A DNA stretch of 64,000 bases. It comes from Macondimonas sp045864775 (GTDB taxonomy: Bacteria; Pseudomonadota; Gammaproteobacteria; UBA5335). The position numbers and the translations under genes were made by a program. The stretch is taken from the NCBI GenBank assembly GCA_045864775.1, contig BTVR01000003.1:35484-99483 (forward strand), in the 5' to 3' direction. Under the pieces are notes generated by a model. That model ran no database searches and had not been told where the DNA came from. It saw nothing but the letters and a program-made list of their open reading frames with translations. Shown here piece by piece: positions 1 through 8,319 of the stretch; position 1 is the stretch's first letter; each line of letters starts with the position of its first letter.

Positions 1-347
1 TAGGCGAAATGCACCAGCCGGTCGTAGTGGTTGCGCCGAAATCCCAGCAGCTCGTTCAGCGAATCGCCCGTCAGCGTCTGCCACCAGCGGTCATAGGGCA
101 CCTCGGCATAGGTGTAGTGGCTGCCCACCGCGTGCAGACAGAAAAACACGAACAGGGCCGCGTAGGCGCCATTCGACACCGGCGCCCGCGCGCCCTGCCA
201 GACGATCAGCGGCACGAACACGAAGACCAGCACGTTTTCCAGTAGCCAGTCGGCGGGGTAGCGCGGCTGGATGGCGCAGGCCAGCCAGACGAGTCCATAG
301 AGAACGAGCAGCACCCACGGCACGCGGCGAGAGGTCAAGACAAGCAT
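1..347 (-). CDS. YjdF/DUF2238-like inner-membrane protein, cut by the left edge
   Basis: The reading frame starts at an ATG (complement of 345-347) and runs off the window, so only the first 115 residues are visible. It begins MLVLTSRRVPW and has at least three hydrophobic stretches, at about residues 9-26, 37-50 and 61-73. A conserved-looking segment, HAVGSHYTYAEVPYDRW (residues 73-89), is followed by GFRRNHYDRLVHF. These match my memory of the YjdF (DUF2238) family, small integral membrane proteins of unknown function. It lies downstream of urtE on the same strand, separated by 190 bp, so it need not belong to the urea operon. The family call is from recalled motifs only. Confidence 0.6.
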   Translation of the reverse strand, partial: MLVLTSRRVPWVLLVLYGLVWLACAIQPRYPADWLLENVLVFVFVPLIVWQGARAPVSNGAYAALFVFFCLHAVGSHYTYAEVPYDRWWQTLTGDSLNELLGFRRNHYDRLVHFA

Positions 348-537
348 TCCGGCGGCGCCCGACGCCGGGCGAGAGGGAGTATAGCCGCGGGGGCGGCCGA
401 TACCGCGGCCGTCCTCCGCAGGACATCCGCTGCGGGCTGAAGCGCGTCGCCCCTGGCCGATGAGGCCTGGGTTCGTCCGTTCGCACCGCGCAACCCCTGA
501 ACGGCCCCCGAGGGATGGCCCGCGCAGCACGCCCGCC

Positions 538-1248
538 TCAAACGCTGAGATGGGCCTGCACGAGTGCGTCGGACAACGACCCGATGACGCCGCCGGCCAC
601 CACCCGCCCCCGTTCCAGGATGTGGAAATCGCTGGCCGTGCTGCGGGCAAAGGCGAGCTTCTGTTCCACCAAGACCACGGTCAGGCCTTCCTCGCGGTTC
701 AGGCGACGGATGATGCGGCCGATGTCGGCGACGATGTTGGGCTGGATCCCTTCCGTCGGTTCATCGAGGATCAGCAGGCGCGGGCGCAGCACCAGCGCCC
801 GGCCGATGGCGAGCTGCTGCTGCTGACCGCCGGACAGATCACCCCCACGGCGATGGCGCATCTCGCGCAGCACCGGGAACAGATCAAAGATGCGCTCCGG
901 GACGCCGCGCCCGCGGGCCCGCGCTGCGGGCAGGCCGATCCGCAGATTCTCTTCCACCGACAGCCGCCCAAAGATTTCCCGCCCCTGCGGCACGAAACCG
1001 ATGCCCAGCCGCGCCCGCTCATAGGCCGGCCGACCGGCGAGGTCGCGCCCATCGAAGAGGATCCGGCCTGCCCGCGCCGGCAGTTGTCCCATGAGGGTCC
1101 GCATCAGCGTGGTCTTGCCGACGCCGTTGCGCCCCATGATGCAGGTGCAGGAGCCCTCGCGGATGCCGAGATCGATGTCCGACAGGATGCGGCTCTGGCC
1201 ATAGGCCTGCTCCAGGCCGACGATGCGCAGCAGGGGTTCGGCGCTCAT
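538..1248 (-). CDS. urtE: Urea ABC transporter ATP-binding protein UrtE
   Basis: 236-residue ABC ATPase, the second nucleotide-binding subunit of the high-affinity urea importer UrtABCDE. Visible motifs are Walker A GRNGVGKTTL (about residues 39-48), the signature LSGGQQQQLAIGRAL (about 138-152), and Walker B LLILDEPTEGIQPN (about 158-171). The DEPTEGIQPN and VLVEQKL segments are typical of the LivF/UrtE branch. The start overlaps the urtD stop by four bases (ATGA), which indicates translational coupling. It is the last gene of the block urtB-C-D-E. UrtE and UrtD should form the cytoplasmic ATPase dimer under the permeases UrtB and UrtC. Confidence 0.93.
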   Translation of the reverse strand: MSAEPLLRIVGLEQAYGQSRILSDIDLGIREGSCTCIMGRNGVGKTTLMRTLMGQLPARAGRILFDGRDLAGRPAYERARLGIGFVPQGREIFGRLSVEENLRIGLPAARARGRGVPERIFDLFPVLREMRHRRGGDLSGGQQQQLAIGRALVLRPRLLILDEPTEGIQPNIVADIGRIIRRLNREEGLTVVLVEQKLAFARSTASDFHILERGRVVAGGVIGSLSDALVQAHLSV

Positions 1249-2069
1249 GCCATCGCCTCGCCCAGATAGACTTCCTGCACCCGGGGATCGGCCTGCACCT
1301 GATCCATGCTGCCCTCGGCCAGCACACTGCCCTGGTGCAGAACGGTGACCTTGCGCGCGATGGCGCGCACGAAGGCCATGTCGTGTTCCACCACGATCAC
1401 CGAATGCTTGCCGGCCAGCGCGTTGAGCAATTCGGCCGTGCGCTCGACCTCACCCGGCGTCATGCCCGCCACTGGCTCGTCCACCAGCAGCACGCGCGGG
1501 TTCTGCATCAACAGCATGCCGATCTCCAGCCACTGCTTTTGGCCGTGCGACAGCAAACCCGCCAGCCGGCCGCGCTCGGGTGTGAGGCCGATGAGATGCA
1601 GAATCTCGTCGAGCTGCCGGTGCTGCGCCGCGGTCGGCTGGGCGAACAGGCTCGCGCGCACGCGCTTGTCGGCCTGCATGGCGACTTCCAGATTCTCGAA
1701 CACGCTGAGTTGCTCGAACACGGTCGGCTTCTGGAACTTGCGACCGATGCCGGCGGCGGCGATCTCCCACGGCTCGCGGCGCAGACAATCGAGCGTCTGG
1801 CCAAACCAGACACTGCCCGTGTCGGGCCGCGTCTTGCCGGTGATCACGTCCATCATGGTCGACTTGCCGGCACCGTTGGGGCCGATGATGCAGCGCAATT
1901 CGCCCTCGTCCACATAGACGGACAGATCGTTGAGCGCCTTGAAACCGTCGAAGCTGACGCTCACCGATTCCATGTACAACACCACCCCGCGACCGGTTTC
2001 CAGCCGATGCGCGAGATCGGCTGAGGGCCCCACGGGCGCGCGGTTCTGCAGCCAGCCGGGCAGACGCAT
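1245..2069 (-). CDS. urtD: Urea ABC transporter ATP-binding protein UrtD
   Basis: 274-residue ABC ATPase. The start at 2069 is preferred because it gives an ATGA overlap with the urtC stop; the frame stays open far upstream inside urtC, but that is antisense or overlapping noise. Walker A is GPNGAGKSTM (about 63-72), the signature region is LLSHGQKQWLEIGMLL (about 172-187), and Walker B is VLLVDEPVAGMTPGE (about 193-207). The LSHGQKQWLEIGM and AGMTP motifs separate UrtD from the related LivG. An N-terminal extension of about 30 residues precedes the ATPase core, as is common in UrtD. It overlaps urtE by four bases. Confidence 0.94.
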   Translation of the reverse strand: MRLPGWLQNRAPVGPSADLAHRLETGRGVVLYMESVSVSFDGFKALNDLSVYVDEGELRCIIGPNGAGKSTMMDVITGKTRPDTGSVWFGQTLDCLRREPWEIAAAGIGRKFQKPTVFEQLSVFENLEVAMQADKRVRASLFAQPTAAQHRQLDEILHLIGLTPERGRLAGLLSHGQKQWLEIGMLLMQNPRVLLVDEPVAGMTPGEVERTAELLNALAGKHSVIVVEHDMAFVRAIARKVTVLHQGSVLAEGSMDQVQADPRVQEVYLGEAMA

Positions 2070-3202
2070 CAAGCTTTCCCTCCGCGCCGGCGGGTGACGA
2101 GGCTCAAGAGGCCACCGGGCAGCCACAGCGTCACGGCAATGAAGACCGCGGCGAGAAAGAACAGCCACAGATCGGGATAGGCCGCCGTGAGCCAGCTCTT
2201 GGCGCCGTTGACAGCCAGCGCACCCAGCATGGCGCCGAGCAGCGTGCCCCGCCCGCCCACCGCGACCCAGATCGCCATCTCGATGGAGTTGGCCGGCTGC
2301 AGTTCGCCGGGATTGATGATCCCGACCTGCGGCACGTAGAGCGCCCCCGCGATGGCGCACAGCACCGCCGACAGCGTCCAGATGAACAGCTTGTAGTGCA
2401 GGGGGTTGTAGCCGACGAACATGAGTCGGCTTTCGGCATCGCGCAGGCCGATGAGGATGCGGCCGATCTTGGCGCGCACCAGATAGCGGCACAGCACATA
2501 GGCCGCCGCCACGCACAGCACCGTGACACTGAACAGTGCCGCGCGGGTGGCGGGCTCCTGCAGCGGAAACCCGAGCAGGATCTTGAAATCGGTGAGGCCG
2601 TTGTTGCCGCCGAGTCCGGCCTCGTTGAGGAAGAACAGCAGCATCATCGCGTAGGTCAGCGCCTGGGTGATGATGGAGAAATACACGCCGCGGATGCGCG
2701 AGCGGAAGGCCAGATAACCGAATCCGAAGGCGAACACCCCCGGCACGACGAGCACCATCGCCAGTGCCCAGACGGGGTGGCCGAAGCCGGTCCAGAACCA
2801 GGGCAGGCTGTCGCGCTGCAGGAATTCCATGAAGGGCGGAAAAGCCGTTCGGTACAGCCCCGCCTGCGCCGCCACCTGGTTGAGGTGCATGCCCATGAAG
2901 TAGCCGCCGAGAGCGAAGAACACCCCGTGACCCAGGCTGAGAATGCCGGCATAGCCCCAGATGAGGTCCATCGCCAGCGCCACCAGCGCGTAGCAGGCGA
3001 ACTTGCCGAGCAGCGGCACCAGGTAATCGGGCAGGTGCAGCGCACTGTCCGCGGGCAGCGCCAGATTGAACAGGGGAACGCCGCCGGCCACGGTGATCAC
3101 CACGCCGGCGAAAACCAGCCAGCCGCGGCCACTGAACACCCGGGGCCCGCTCAAGGCGTCCTGTGGCAACGCTGCCATCGACGTCACGCTCGATACCGCC
3201 AT
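2069..3202 (-). CDS. urtC: Urea ABC transporter permease UrtC
   Basis: 377-residue polytopic membrane protein of the branched-chain amino acid/urea permease family. It has an early hydrophobic helix, then the conserved block MDLIWGYAGILSLGHGVFFALGGYFMGM (cut here into its elements: WGYAGILSLGHG and FFALGGYFMGMHL), followed by several more membrane segments. GNNGLTDF and the C-terminal EMAIWVAVGGRGTLLGA are also typical of UrtC. It partners UrtB to form the membrane channel. It lies 3 bp after urtB and overlaps urtD by one codon boundary (ATGA), so urtB-C-D-E are one translation-coupled operon. Confidence 0.94.
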   Translation of the reverse strand: MAVSSVTSMAALPQDALSGPRVFSGRGWLVFAGVVITVAGGVPLFNLALPADSALHLPDYLVPLLGKFACYALVALAMDLIWGYAGILSLGHGVFFALGGYFMGMHLNQVAAQAGLYRTAFPPFMEFLQRDSLPWFWTGFGHPVWALAMVLVVPGVFAFGFGYLAFRSRIRGVYFSIITQALTYAMMLLFFLNEAGLGGNNGLTDFKILLGFPLQEPATRAALFSVTVLCVAAAYVLCRYLVRAKIGRILIGLRDAESRLMFVGYNPLHYKLFIWTLSAVLCAIAGALYVPQVGIINPGELQPANSIEMAIWVAVGGRGTLLGAMLGALAVNGAKSWLTAAYPDLWLFFLAAVFIAVTLWLPGGLLSLVTRRRGGKA

Positions 3203-3205
3203 CGA

Positions 3206-4813
3206 TCAGGCCTCAACGGCGCGGCCGCGCTGGGCAAAAAGGCCCTGTGGCCGGCGCTGGATGAACAGGATGATCAGCACCAGCACCAGCACCTTGCCCA
3301 GCACCGCGCCGATCTCGGGCTCCAGGAACTTCGTCAGCAGCCCGAGCCCGAAGGCGCCGAAGAACGTGCCGGCCAGCTGCCCGACCCCGCCCAACACCAC
3401 CACCATGAAGGAGTCGACGATGTAACCTTGCCCCAGATCGGGCGCCACGTTGTCGATCTGCGAGAGTGCCACGCCGCCGAGCCCGGCGATCCCCGACCCC
3501 AACCCGAAAGTCCAGGCATCGATGCTGGCGGTGTTGATGCCCATCGCGGCAGCCATGGGCCGATTCTGGGTCACCGCCCGCACGGTCAATCCCAGCGAGG
3601 TCCGTTGCAGCAGCAGGAACGCCATCGACAGCACGGCGAGCGCAAAGACGATGATCGCAAGCCGGTTGTAGGTCAGCACCAGCCCGTCGGCGACGGCCCA
3701 GCCGCCCATCAGCCAGGACGGGTTGGCCACGCTCACGTTCTGCGCGCCGAACACCAGGCGCACGGCCTGGATCAGCCCCAGGCTGATGCCCCAGGTGGCC
3801 AGCAGGGTTTCCAGCGGCCGACCGTAGAGATGCCGGATGACGAGGCGCTCGAGCGCCACCCCCACCACGGCCGTTACGACGAAGGCCGCCGGAATCGCGG
3901 CGACGAGATAACCATCCTGCCAGGCCGGCCATTGGCTCTGGAAGAGACGCTGGACGACGTAGGTCGTGTAGGCGCCGAGCATGAGCATCTCGCCATGGGC
4001 CATGTTGATCACGCCCATGAGGCCGAAGGTGATGGCGAGACCCAGCGCCGACAGCAGCAGGATGCTGCCCAGGCTGAGGCCGTAAAACAGCTTGGCGGCC
4101 TGATTGGCCCACCATTGCTGGCGATCGATCCGGTTCAATGCCTGCGCCGCCGCCGCACGGACGGATCCGTCAATCTCGGCATCGCTGGCCAAGGGCGCGA
4201 TCAGGGCGCGATCGCCGAGCCGGCCGGCCTGCCCCAGAACCGTCACTGCTTGCAGCCGCACGGCAGGATCTGCGCTTTGCAGATCGAGCTGGGCCACGGC
4301 CAAACGCAGCCAGTGACGAACCGACGCATCGGGCTCCTTTTCCAGCGCCGCCCGCAACACGGCATCGGCTTCGGGCACGGGCTTTTCGGCCATCGCGCGG
4401 GCGCCGGCCAAACGCTGATTCGCATCGGGCGAGGTAATCTGCATCTGAGCCCGCACGGCCCCGAGCTGCCGCCGCAGGGCGTTGGTCAAGGATGGCGCGG
4501 CCAATTCGACATCGGCTGGGGGCGGCTCGCCATTCAGGACGTGACGCCAACCGTCGGGTGTCGAACGATAGACACCGGCCGCGTGATCCACCTGCAACTG
4601 ACCTTCGGCGAGCTCGGACAACAGCGCGAGCGCGTGGGGATCGGTGCTGCCGGCCAGCGCATCGACGGCCTCTCGCACGTCACCCGCACTGCCCAGACCC
4701 AGGGTGGCGACCGCAGCGGCCAAGGGGTCGGCTGCGCCCTCCGCCGCAAGCAGATGGGGTGGCGCAACGGCCAGACACAACAAGAAACAAACGATCAGTT
4801 GCCGGAATACCAT
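3206..4813 (-). CDS. urtB: Urea ABC transporter permease UrtB
   Basis: 535 residues from the ATG at 4813 (MVFRQLIVCFLLCLAV), which gives a signal-peptide-like N-terminus. An alternative upstream start would run into the preceding gene. As in proteobacterial UrtB, a periplasmic N-terminal half of about 230 residues rich in short helical (HEAT-like) repeats comes before the permease half. The permease half carries FGLMGVINMAHGEMLMLGAYTTYV, whose core is INMAHGEMLMLGAYT, and ends PQGLFAQRGRAVEA. The C-terminal half forms the membrane channel with UrtC. It lies 76 bp downstream of the truncated UrtA piece. Confidence 0.93.
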   Translation of the reverse strand: MVFRQLIVCFLLCLAVAPPHLLAAEGAADPLAAAVATLGLGSAGDVREAVDALAGSTDPHALALLSELAEGQLQVDHAAGVYRSTPDGWRHVLNGEPPPADVELAAPSLTNALRRQLGAVRAQMQITSPDANQRLAGARAMAEKPVPEADAVLRAALEKEPDASVRHWLRLAVAQLDLQSADPAVRLQAVTVLGQAGRLGDRALIAPLASDAEIDGSVRAAAAQALNRIDRQQWWANQAAKLFYGLSLGSILLLSALGLAITFGLMGVINMAHGEMLMLGAYTTYVVQRLFQSQWPAWQDGYLVAAIPAAFVVTAVVGVALERLVIRHLYGRPLETLLATWGISLGLIQAVRLVFGAQNVSVANPSWLMGGWAVADGLVLTYNRLAIIVFALAVLSMAFLLLQRTSLGLTVRAVTQNRPMAAAMGINTASIDAWTFGLGSGIAGLGGVALSQIDNVAPDLGQGYIVDSFMVVVLGGVGQLAGTFFGAFGLGLLTKFLEPEIGAVLGKVLVLVLIILFIQRRPQGLFAQRGRAVEA

Positions 4814-4889
4814 GGTCGCCTCACGCCTCGCCTGAAGGCGCTGCGCCGATCCGGAGAAGGGCGCAGCGCGAGCCGTCACGGGTCGATGC

Positions 4890-5519
4890 TCAACGCTTGA
4901 TGTAGGGGCTCCAAGGCTCGGCCCGGACCGGTCCCTTGGTTTTCCAGACGATCTCGAACTGGCCGTCGGCCTGGACTTCACCGATGAACACCGGTTTGTG
5001 CAGATGGTGGTTCTCTTCATCCATCTTCACGGTAAAGCCCGAGGGCGCCTTGAAGCTCTGCCCGGCCATGGCCTTGCGCACGGCATCCACATCGGTGGTA
5101 CCGGCCTTTTCGACCGCCTGCTTCCACATGTGCATGCCGATGTAGGTGGCTTCCATGGGATCGTTGGTCACGCGCTTGTCGCCGCCCGGCAGTTTGGCCT
5201 TCTTCACGTAGGCCTGCCACTTGTCGATGAAGGACTTGTTCTCGGGCGATTTGATGGACATGAAATAGTTCCAGGCCGCCAGATGCCCCACGCCGCGGGT
5301 CTCCAGCGGCGCTCGCCACACCAGCATGGGCTGATCGGTCGGCGGAAGGGCATCGGCAAGGAGGTTGTGAACGATGCGGGCGTACTGGGCGAGGTGCGCG
5401 TCGAAGATTTCTTCGGTTTCGTGGTACGCGTCCCGATAGCTCCACAGGCTGTCGAGCAAGGAGAGTGTCGTGAGCGTCGCGAGCAATCCCGCAATCAACC
5501 GCAGACGAAGGCTGCTCAT
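4890..5519 (-). pseudogene. Chimera: sensor-kinase N-terminus fused in frame to UrtA C-terminus
   Basis: 209 codons from the ATG at 5519, which overlaps the stop of the response-regulator gene (ATGA), as a real sensor kinase would. Residues 1 to about 70 look like the start of a QseC/TctE-type kinase: a membrane helix (LRLIAGLLATLTTLSLL) followed by a short periplasmic piece with IFDAHLAQYARIVHNLL. From about residue 77 the protein is the last third of the urea-binding protein UrtA: GHLAAWNYFMSIKSP, RVTNDPMEATYIGMHMWKQ, IGEVQADGQFEIVWKT and the usual end SPYIKR. The kinase core (His box, ATPase) and the UrtA signal peptide and first two thirds are missing. The junction is near 5285-5312. Either a deletion fused the two genes or the contig is misjoined. 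Confidence 0.85.
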
Positions 5520-6178
5520 GCCGGGCGTTCGACCAGATAACCCACGCCGCGCACGGTGCGGATGAGCCCCTGGCCCAACTTGCGCCGCAGATGATGGATG
5601 TGGACCTCGATCGCGTTGCTCTCCACATCCTGCCCCCATCCATAGAGCGCCTCCTCCAACTCGGCCCGGGACAGCACCTGCCCGGCCTGGGCCAGCAGCG
5701 CATGCAGCAACGCAAACTCGCGGCGGCTGAGATCAACCGGTTGACCGTCCTGACTGACCCGCATCGCCGCAGGATCGAGAACCAGTGCACCATGCACCAG
5801 CACGGCCTGGTGGCGGCCCTGGCGGCGGCGTTGCACCGCCCGCAGCCGCGCCGTGAGTTCGTCGATGGAAAACGGCTTGATCAGATAATCGTCCGCACCC
5901 GCATCAAGCCCGCGAACGCGATCCTCCACGGCGTCGCGGGCGGTCAAAAGGATGACCGGCTCGGCATACCCCGCGCGCCGCAGTCGGGTCAGATAGGCAA
6001 AGCCATCCTCGTCCGGCAACCCCAGATCGAGCAGCAGGACATCGAAAACCTCCTCGTGCAGCATGGCCTGCGCTTGCACGGTCGAGCATGCCCAAGTCGG
6101 CTGGTGCCCTTTGGCACGCAGTGCGTCGCGGAGCGCCGGCCCGAAGTCGGGATCATCTTCGACGATTAATAGCCGCAT
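5516..6178 (-). CDS. OmpR/QseB-family response regulator
   Basis: 220 residues from the ATG at 6178 (MRLLIVEDDPDFGPAL). The receiver domain has the acidic pair EDD (8-10), phospho-acceptor DLGLPDEDG (Asp about 51), T in LLTARDA and K in DDYLIKPFS. The C-terminal winged helix contains LSRREFALLHALLAQAGQVLSR and ends IRTVRGVGYLVE, the OmpR signature. Its cognate kinase gene should follow immediately and does begin with an ATGA overlap, but that gene is broken and fused to UrtA. The regulator may therefore be orphaned in this strain. The target is not evident; it could be the secreted-protein gene transcribed divergently at 6412. Confidence 0.92.
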   Translation of the reverse strand: MRLLIVEDDPDFGPALRDALRAKGHQPTWACSTVQAQAMLHEEVFDVLLLDLGLPDEDGFAYLTRLRRAGYAEPVILLTARDAVEDRVRGLDAGADDYLIKPFSIDELTARLRAVQRRRQGRHQAVLVHGALVLDPAAMRVSQDGQPVDLSRREFALLHALLAQAGQVLSRAELEEALYGWGQDVESNAIEVHIHHLRRKLGQGLIRTVRGVGYLVERPA

Positions 6179-6411
6179 CGGACTTATGTTAACCTGCGCT
6201 GCCTTGTTGCGGGATCGGCATTCCGGCCTGGGAAGTCGGCGTCTGCCGCTTTGCCCACCCAGGCTCCGAACCCTCGAGGCGTGTCTGGCTCCGCTAAACT
6301 GGAGCCGCGTGCTGCGGGATGAGGTCGAGGCCGGTGCGGCGGGCGGGGGCATGCGTTGCGCAAAAAGACAACAAGCGATTTTTTCAATGGATTGAGGAGG
6401 AATATCGTACC

Positions 6412-7695
6412 ATGCGGAAGTCTAAAGAATTGGCGCGAAGCGCCGTAGCGGGACTGGGCGTTCTGGCCTGGGCCGGTTTGGCGCATGCCGCTCCCGAAGG
6501 GGATCTCAGCGCCGCGCGGGCCATGGAAGTGGTCAACGTCAAAGGCAGTGCACTGGGCGCCCTGAAAGGTCAGGCGTTCAACGACTATTCGGTCATGGCG
6601 GTAGCGGGCGGGAAGCTCGCCGCCATCCCGTTCCAGTTCGACGACATGAACGAGCGCGGGTTTCCCTACGTTCCCGGCGGCAAGCTCAAGATCAAGGGCA
6701 CCGAGGGCAAGGTCGACGAAAACGACGAGCTCGTCTTCATGCTCAAGGATACCGGCGCCAAGGCCAGCCCCGAAATGCTTTCGGCGGCGGGCAAGGTGGT
6801 CTCCGAGATCAAGCTGGCGGATGGCGGCACGACCGGCTATGCCTACGTGGTTCAGGGCAACGCCGAACGCAGCGACAAAGTCTACGCCCGTTACGATCAG
6901 GCAACGGGGCTGATCAAGGCGGAAAACTGGAGTCTGCAGATGGACCCCGGCAAGCCGCTCAACTGGAGCGACTTGAAGGTCAAGACCTTCAAGCAGGATC
7001 GAACCATCCTCGACACCATGAAGCTGCGCGTCAGAGCCAAGCTCGGGTTCATCAAGGCCACCATCAACAACAACATGGTGCCCAACAAGGTCATCGCCGT
7101 GAAGAACGGCCCAGTGCGCAGCATCGTCGAGGCCGACGCCTCCATTTCCATCCTCGGCATCCAGCTCCTCTCCGCCGCTGCGGATTTCGTCTCGACAGCC
7201 AACTCCTTCGAGGTTCCCGTCCTCGCCACCATCCCCTCCGCGGCCTCGGCGCTGAGCGATCTGGCGATCGAGATCTCGTTGGACTTCAACGAACTCGATG
7301 GCGCAATGGTGCGCTCTGCCCTCACCACCCAACCCATCACCTCCGGCAAGAAAGCGCCGGGGCCGCTCAAGGCCAGCCTGAAGGACAACTGGCTTTCCGG
7401 GTCGCATCCTGACGGCTTCGACATCGCCGCGTTCTTCGCTGTCACCCCGGGTGTGCAGGCGGACCTGGAAGGTCTGTACAAGGACGCCGGAAACGGTGAT
7501 GAGCCGGACGAACCGGAACGTTTCAAGGGTAGCCATCCGCAGGTCGGCTGGTCGGTCACCAAGATCCCCACTGGCGCGGATCTGGATCTGATCGTGCGGC
7601 TGTTCTTCGGTGACGGTCTGTGGCAGGGCAACGACCCGACCAACGCGATCAAGCAGCTCAAAACCCCCGTCAAGCCCGAAGTCACGGCGCTCTAA
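6412..7695 (+). CDS. Secreted protein of unknown function
   Basis: 427 residues from the ATG at 6412, preceded by AGGAGG at 6395-6400. The N-terminus MRKSKELARSAVAGLGVLAW with AHAAPEG gives a clear Sec signal peptide, cleaved after residue 26. The mature protein is soluble-looking and without cysteines. Notable segments are AIPFQFDDMNERGFPYV, which suggests a beta-rich start, and LVFMLKDTGAKA. I do not recognise the family. The central part (residues about 200-300) has amphipathic stretches such as LGIQLLSAAADFVSTAN. The gene stands alone, divergent from the response regulator, and is closed by a strong terminator at 7721-7752, so it is a monocistronic unit. Confidence 0.85.
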   Translation: MRKSKELARSAVAGLGVLAWAGLAHAAPEGDLSAARAMEVVNVKGSALGALKGQAFNDYSVMAVAGGKLAAIPFQFDDMNERGFPYVPGGKLKIKGTEGKVDENDELVFMLKDTGAKASPEMLSAAGKVVSEIKLADGGTTGYAYVVQGNAERSDKVYARYDQATGLIKAENWSLQMDPGKPLNWSDLKVKTFKQDRTILDTMKLRVRAKLGFIKATINNNMVPNKVIAVKNGPVRSIVEADASISILGIQLLSAAADFVSTANSFEVPVLATIPSAASALSDLAIEISLDFNELDGAMVRSALTTQPITSGKKAPGPLKASLKDNWLSGSHPDGFDIAAFFAVTPGVQADLEGLYKDAGNGDEPDEPERFKGSHPQVGWSVTKIPTGADLDLIVRLFFGDGLWQGNDPTNAIKQLKTPVKPEVTAL

Positions 7696-7720
7696 GCCCG
7701 TTTCGGCGCGTCCAACGAAG

Positions 7721-7752
7721 AAAGGCCGGTCAACCGACCGGCCTTTCTTTTT
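7721..7752 (+). terminator. Rho-independent terminator after the secreted-protein gene
   Basis: The stem AAAGGCCGGT / ACCGGCCTTT (loop CAACCG) is followed by CTTTTT. It lies 25 bp after the stop at 7695. The stem is G/C rich and perfect, and the U-tract favours the plus direction. In the other direction the A-run of the stem gives a weak U-tract, so it may also serve the convergent RNA-binding-protein gene ending at 7808. Confidence 0.9.
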
Positions 7753-7807
7753 CGCGGATCGAGAACGGCTCGATCCCGGTGCGGTTCGTGCTCTGAAGCT
7801 TGAAAGC

Positions 7808-8110
7808 TCAGAAGCGACGGGGGCCGCCCGGACCACGGCGGGGACCGCCGCCGCCAGGACCGGCACCGCGGTCCATGGCCTCGTTCACGCGCAGGCTGCG
7901 GCCATTCATATCGGCCCCATCCAGAGCGCTGATGGCGGCCGCTGCGTCCGGTCCTTCCATCTCAACGAAACCGAAGCCACGCGGGCGACCGGTTTCACGA
8001 TCCGAGATCAGCTTGACCGAAAGGACATTGCCGTGGGCTTCGAACAAGCTGCGAACTTCATCTTCCGTGGCGTTAAAAGGCAGGTTACCGACATAAATGG
8101 ACTTGGGCAT
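7808..8110 (-). CDS. Small RRM-type RNA-binding protein
   Basis: 100 residues from the ATG at 8110. It is a single RNA-recognition motif: RNP2 is SIYVGNLPF (residues 3-11) and RNP1 is RGFGFVEM (residues 44-51). A glycine/arginine-rich tail follows (GAGPGGGGPRRGPGGPRRF). This layout is that of bacterial glycine-rich RNA-binding proteins related to the cyanobacterial Rbp family, which bind single-stranded RNA and are often cold-responsive. A 200-bp leader lies upstream (8111-8319), with an A-rich run (AAACAAAAAAAACAGG) just before the start. Regulation by that leader is possible but not shown. Confidence 0.93.
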   Translation of the reverse strand: MPKSIYVGNLPFNATEDEVRSLFEAHGNVLSVKLISDRETGRPRGFGFVEMEGPDAAAAISALDGADMNGRSLRVNEAMDRGAGPGGGGPRRGPGGPRRF

Positions 8111-8319
8111 AAACAGGATTCCTAAACAAAAAAAACAGGTGGCCTCGTGGCCCTGTGTAACCGTGGCGCCGCCTTGGAGAGGCAATCACCACACCGAACA
8201 CCACAGCGCCGACGAAGTGCGCAGCGATGACTGCCGATTCGCACAGGCGAATCGGTGCCATTAGTATGCACCCATTCCTGACGCGATACATATAAAAATT
8301 TTTTGAACCCTGCACAGGC

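Noticed and set aside
2396..4900. Long open frame on the plus strand opposite urtC and urtB (834 codons)
   Set aside because: It is rich in Gln, His, Arg and Glu, as expected when a GC-rich membrane-protein gene is read backwards. It matches no family, and the minus-strand genes are certain.
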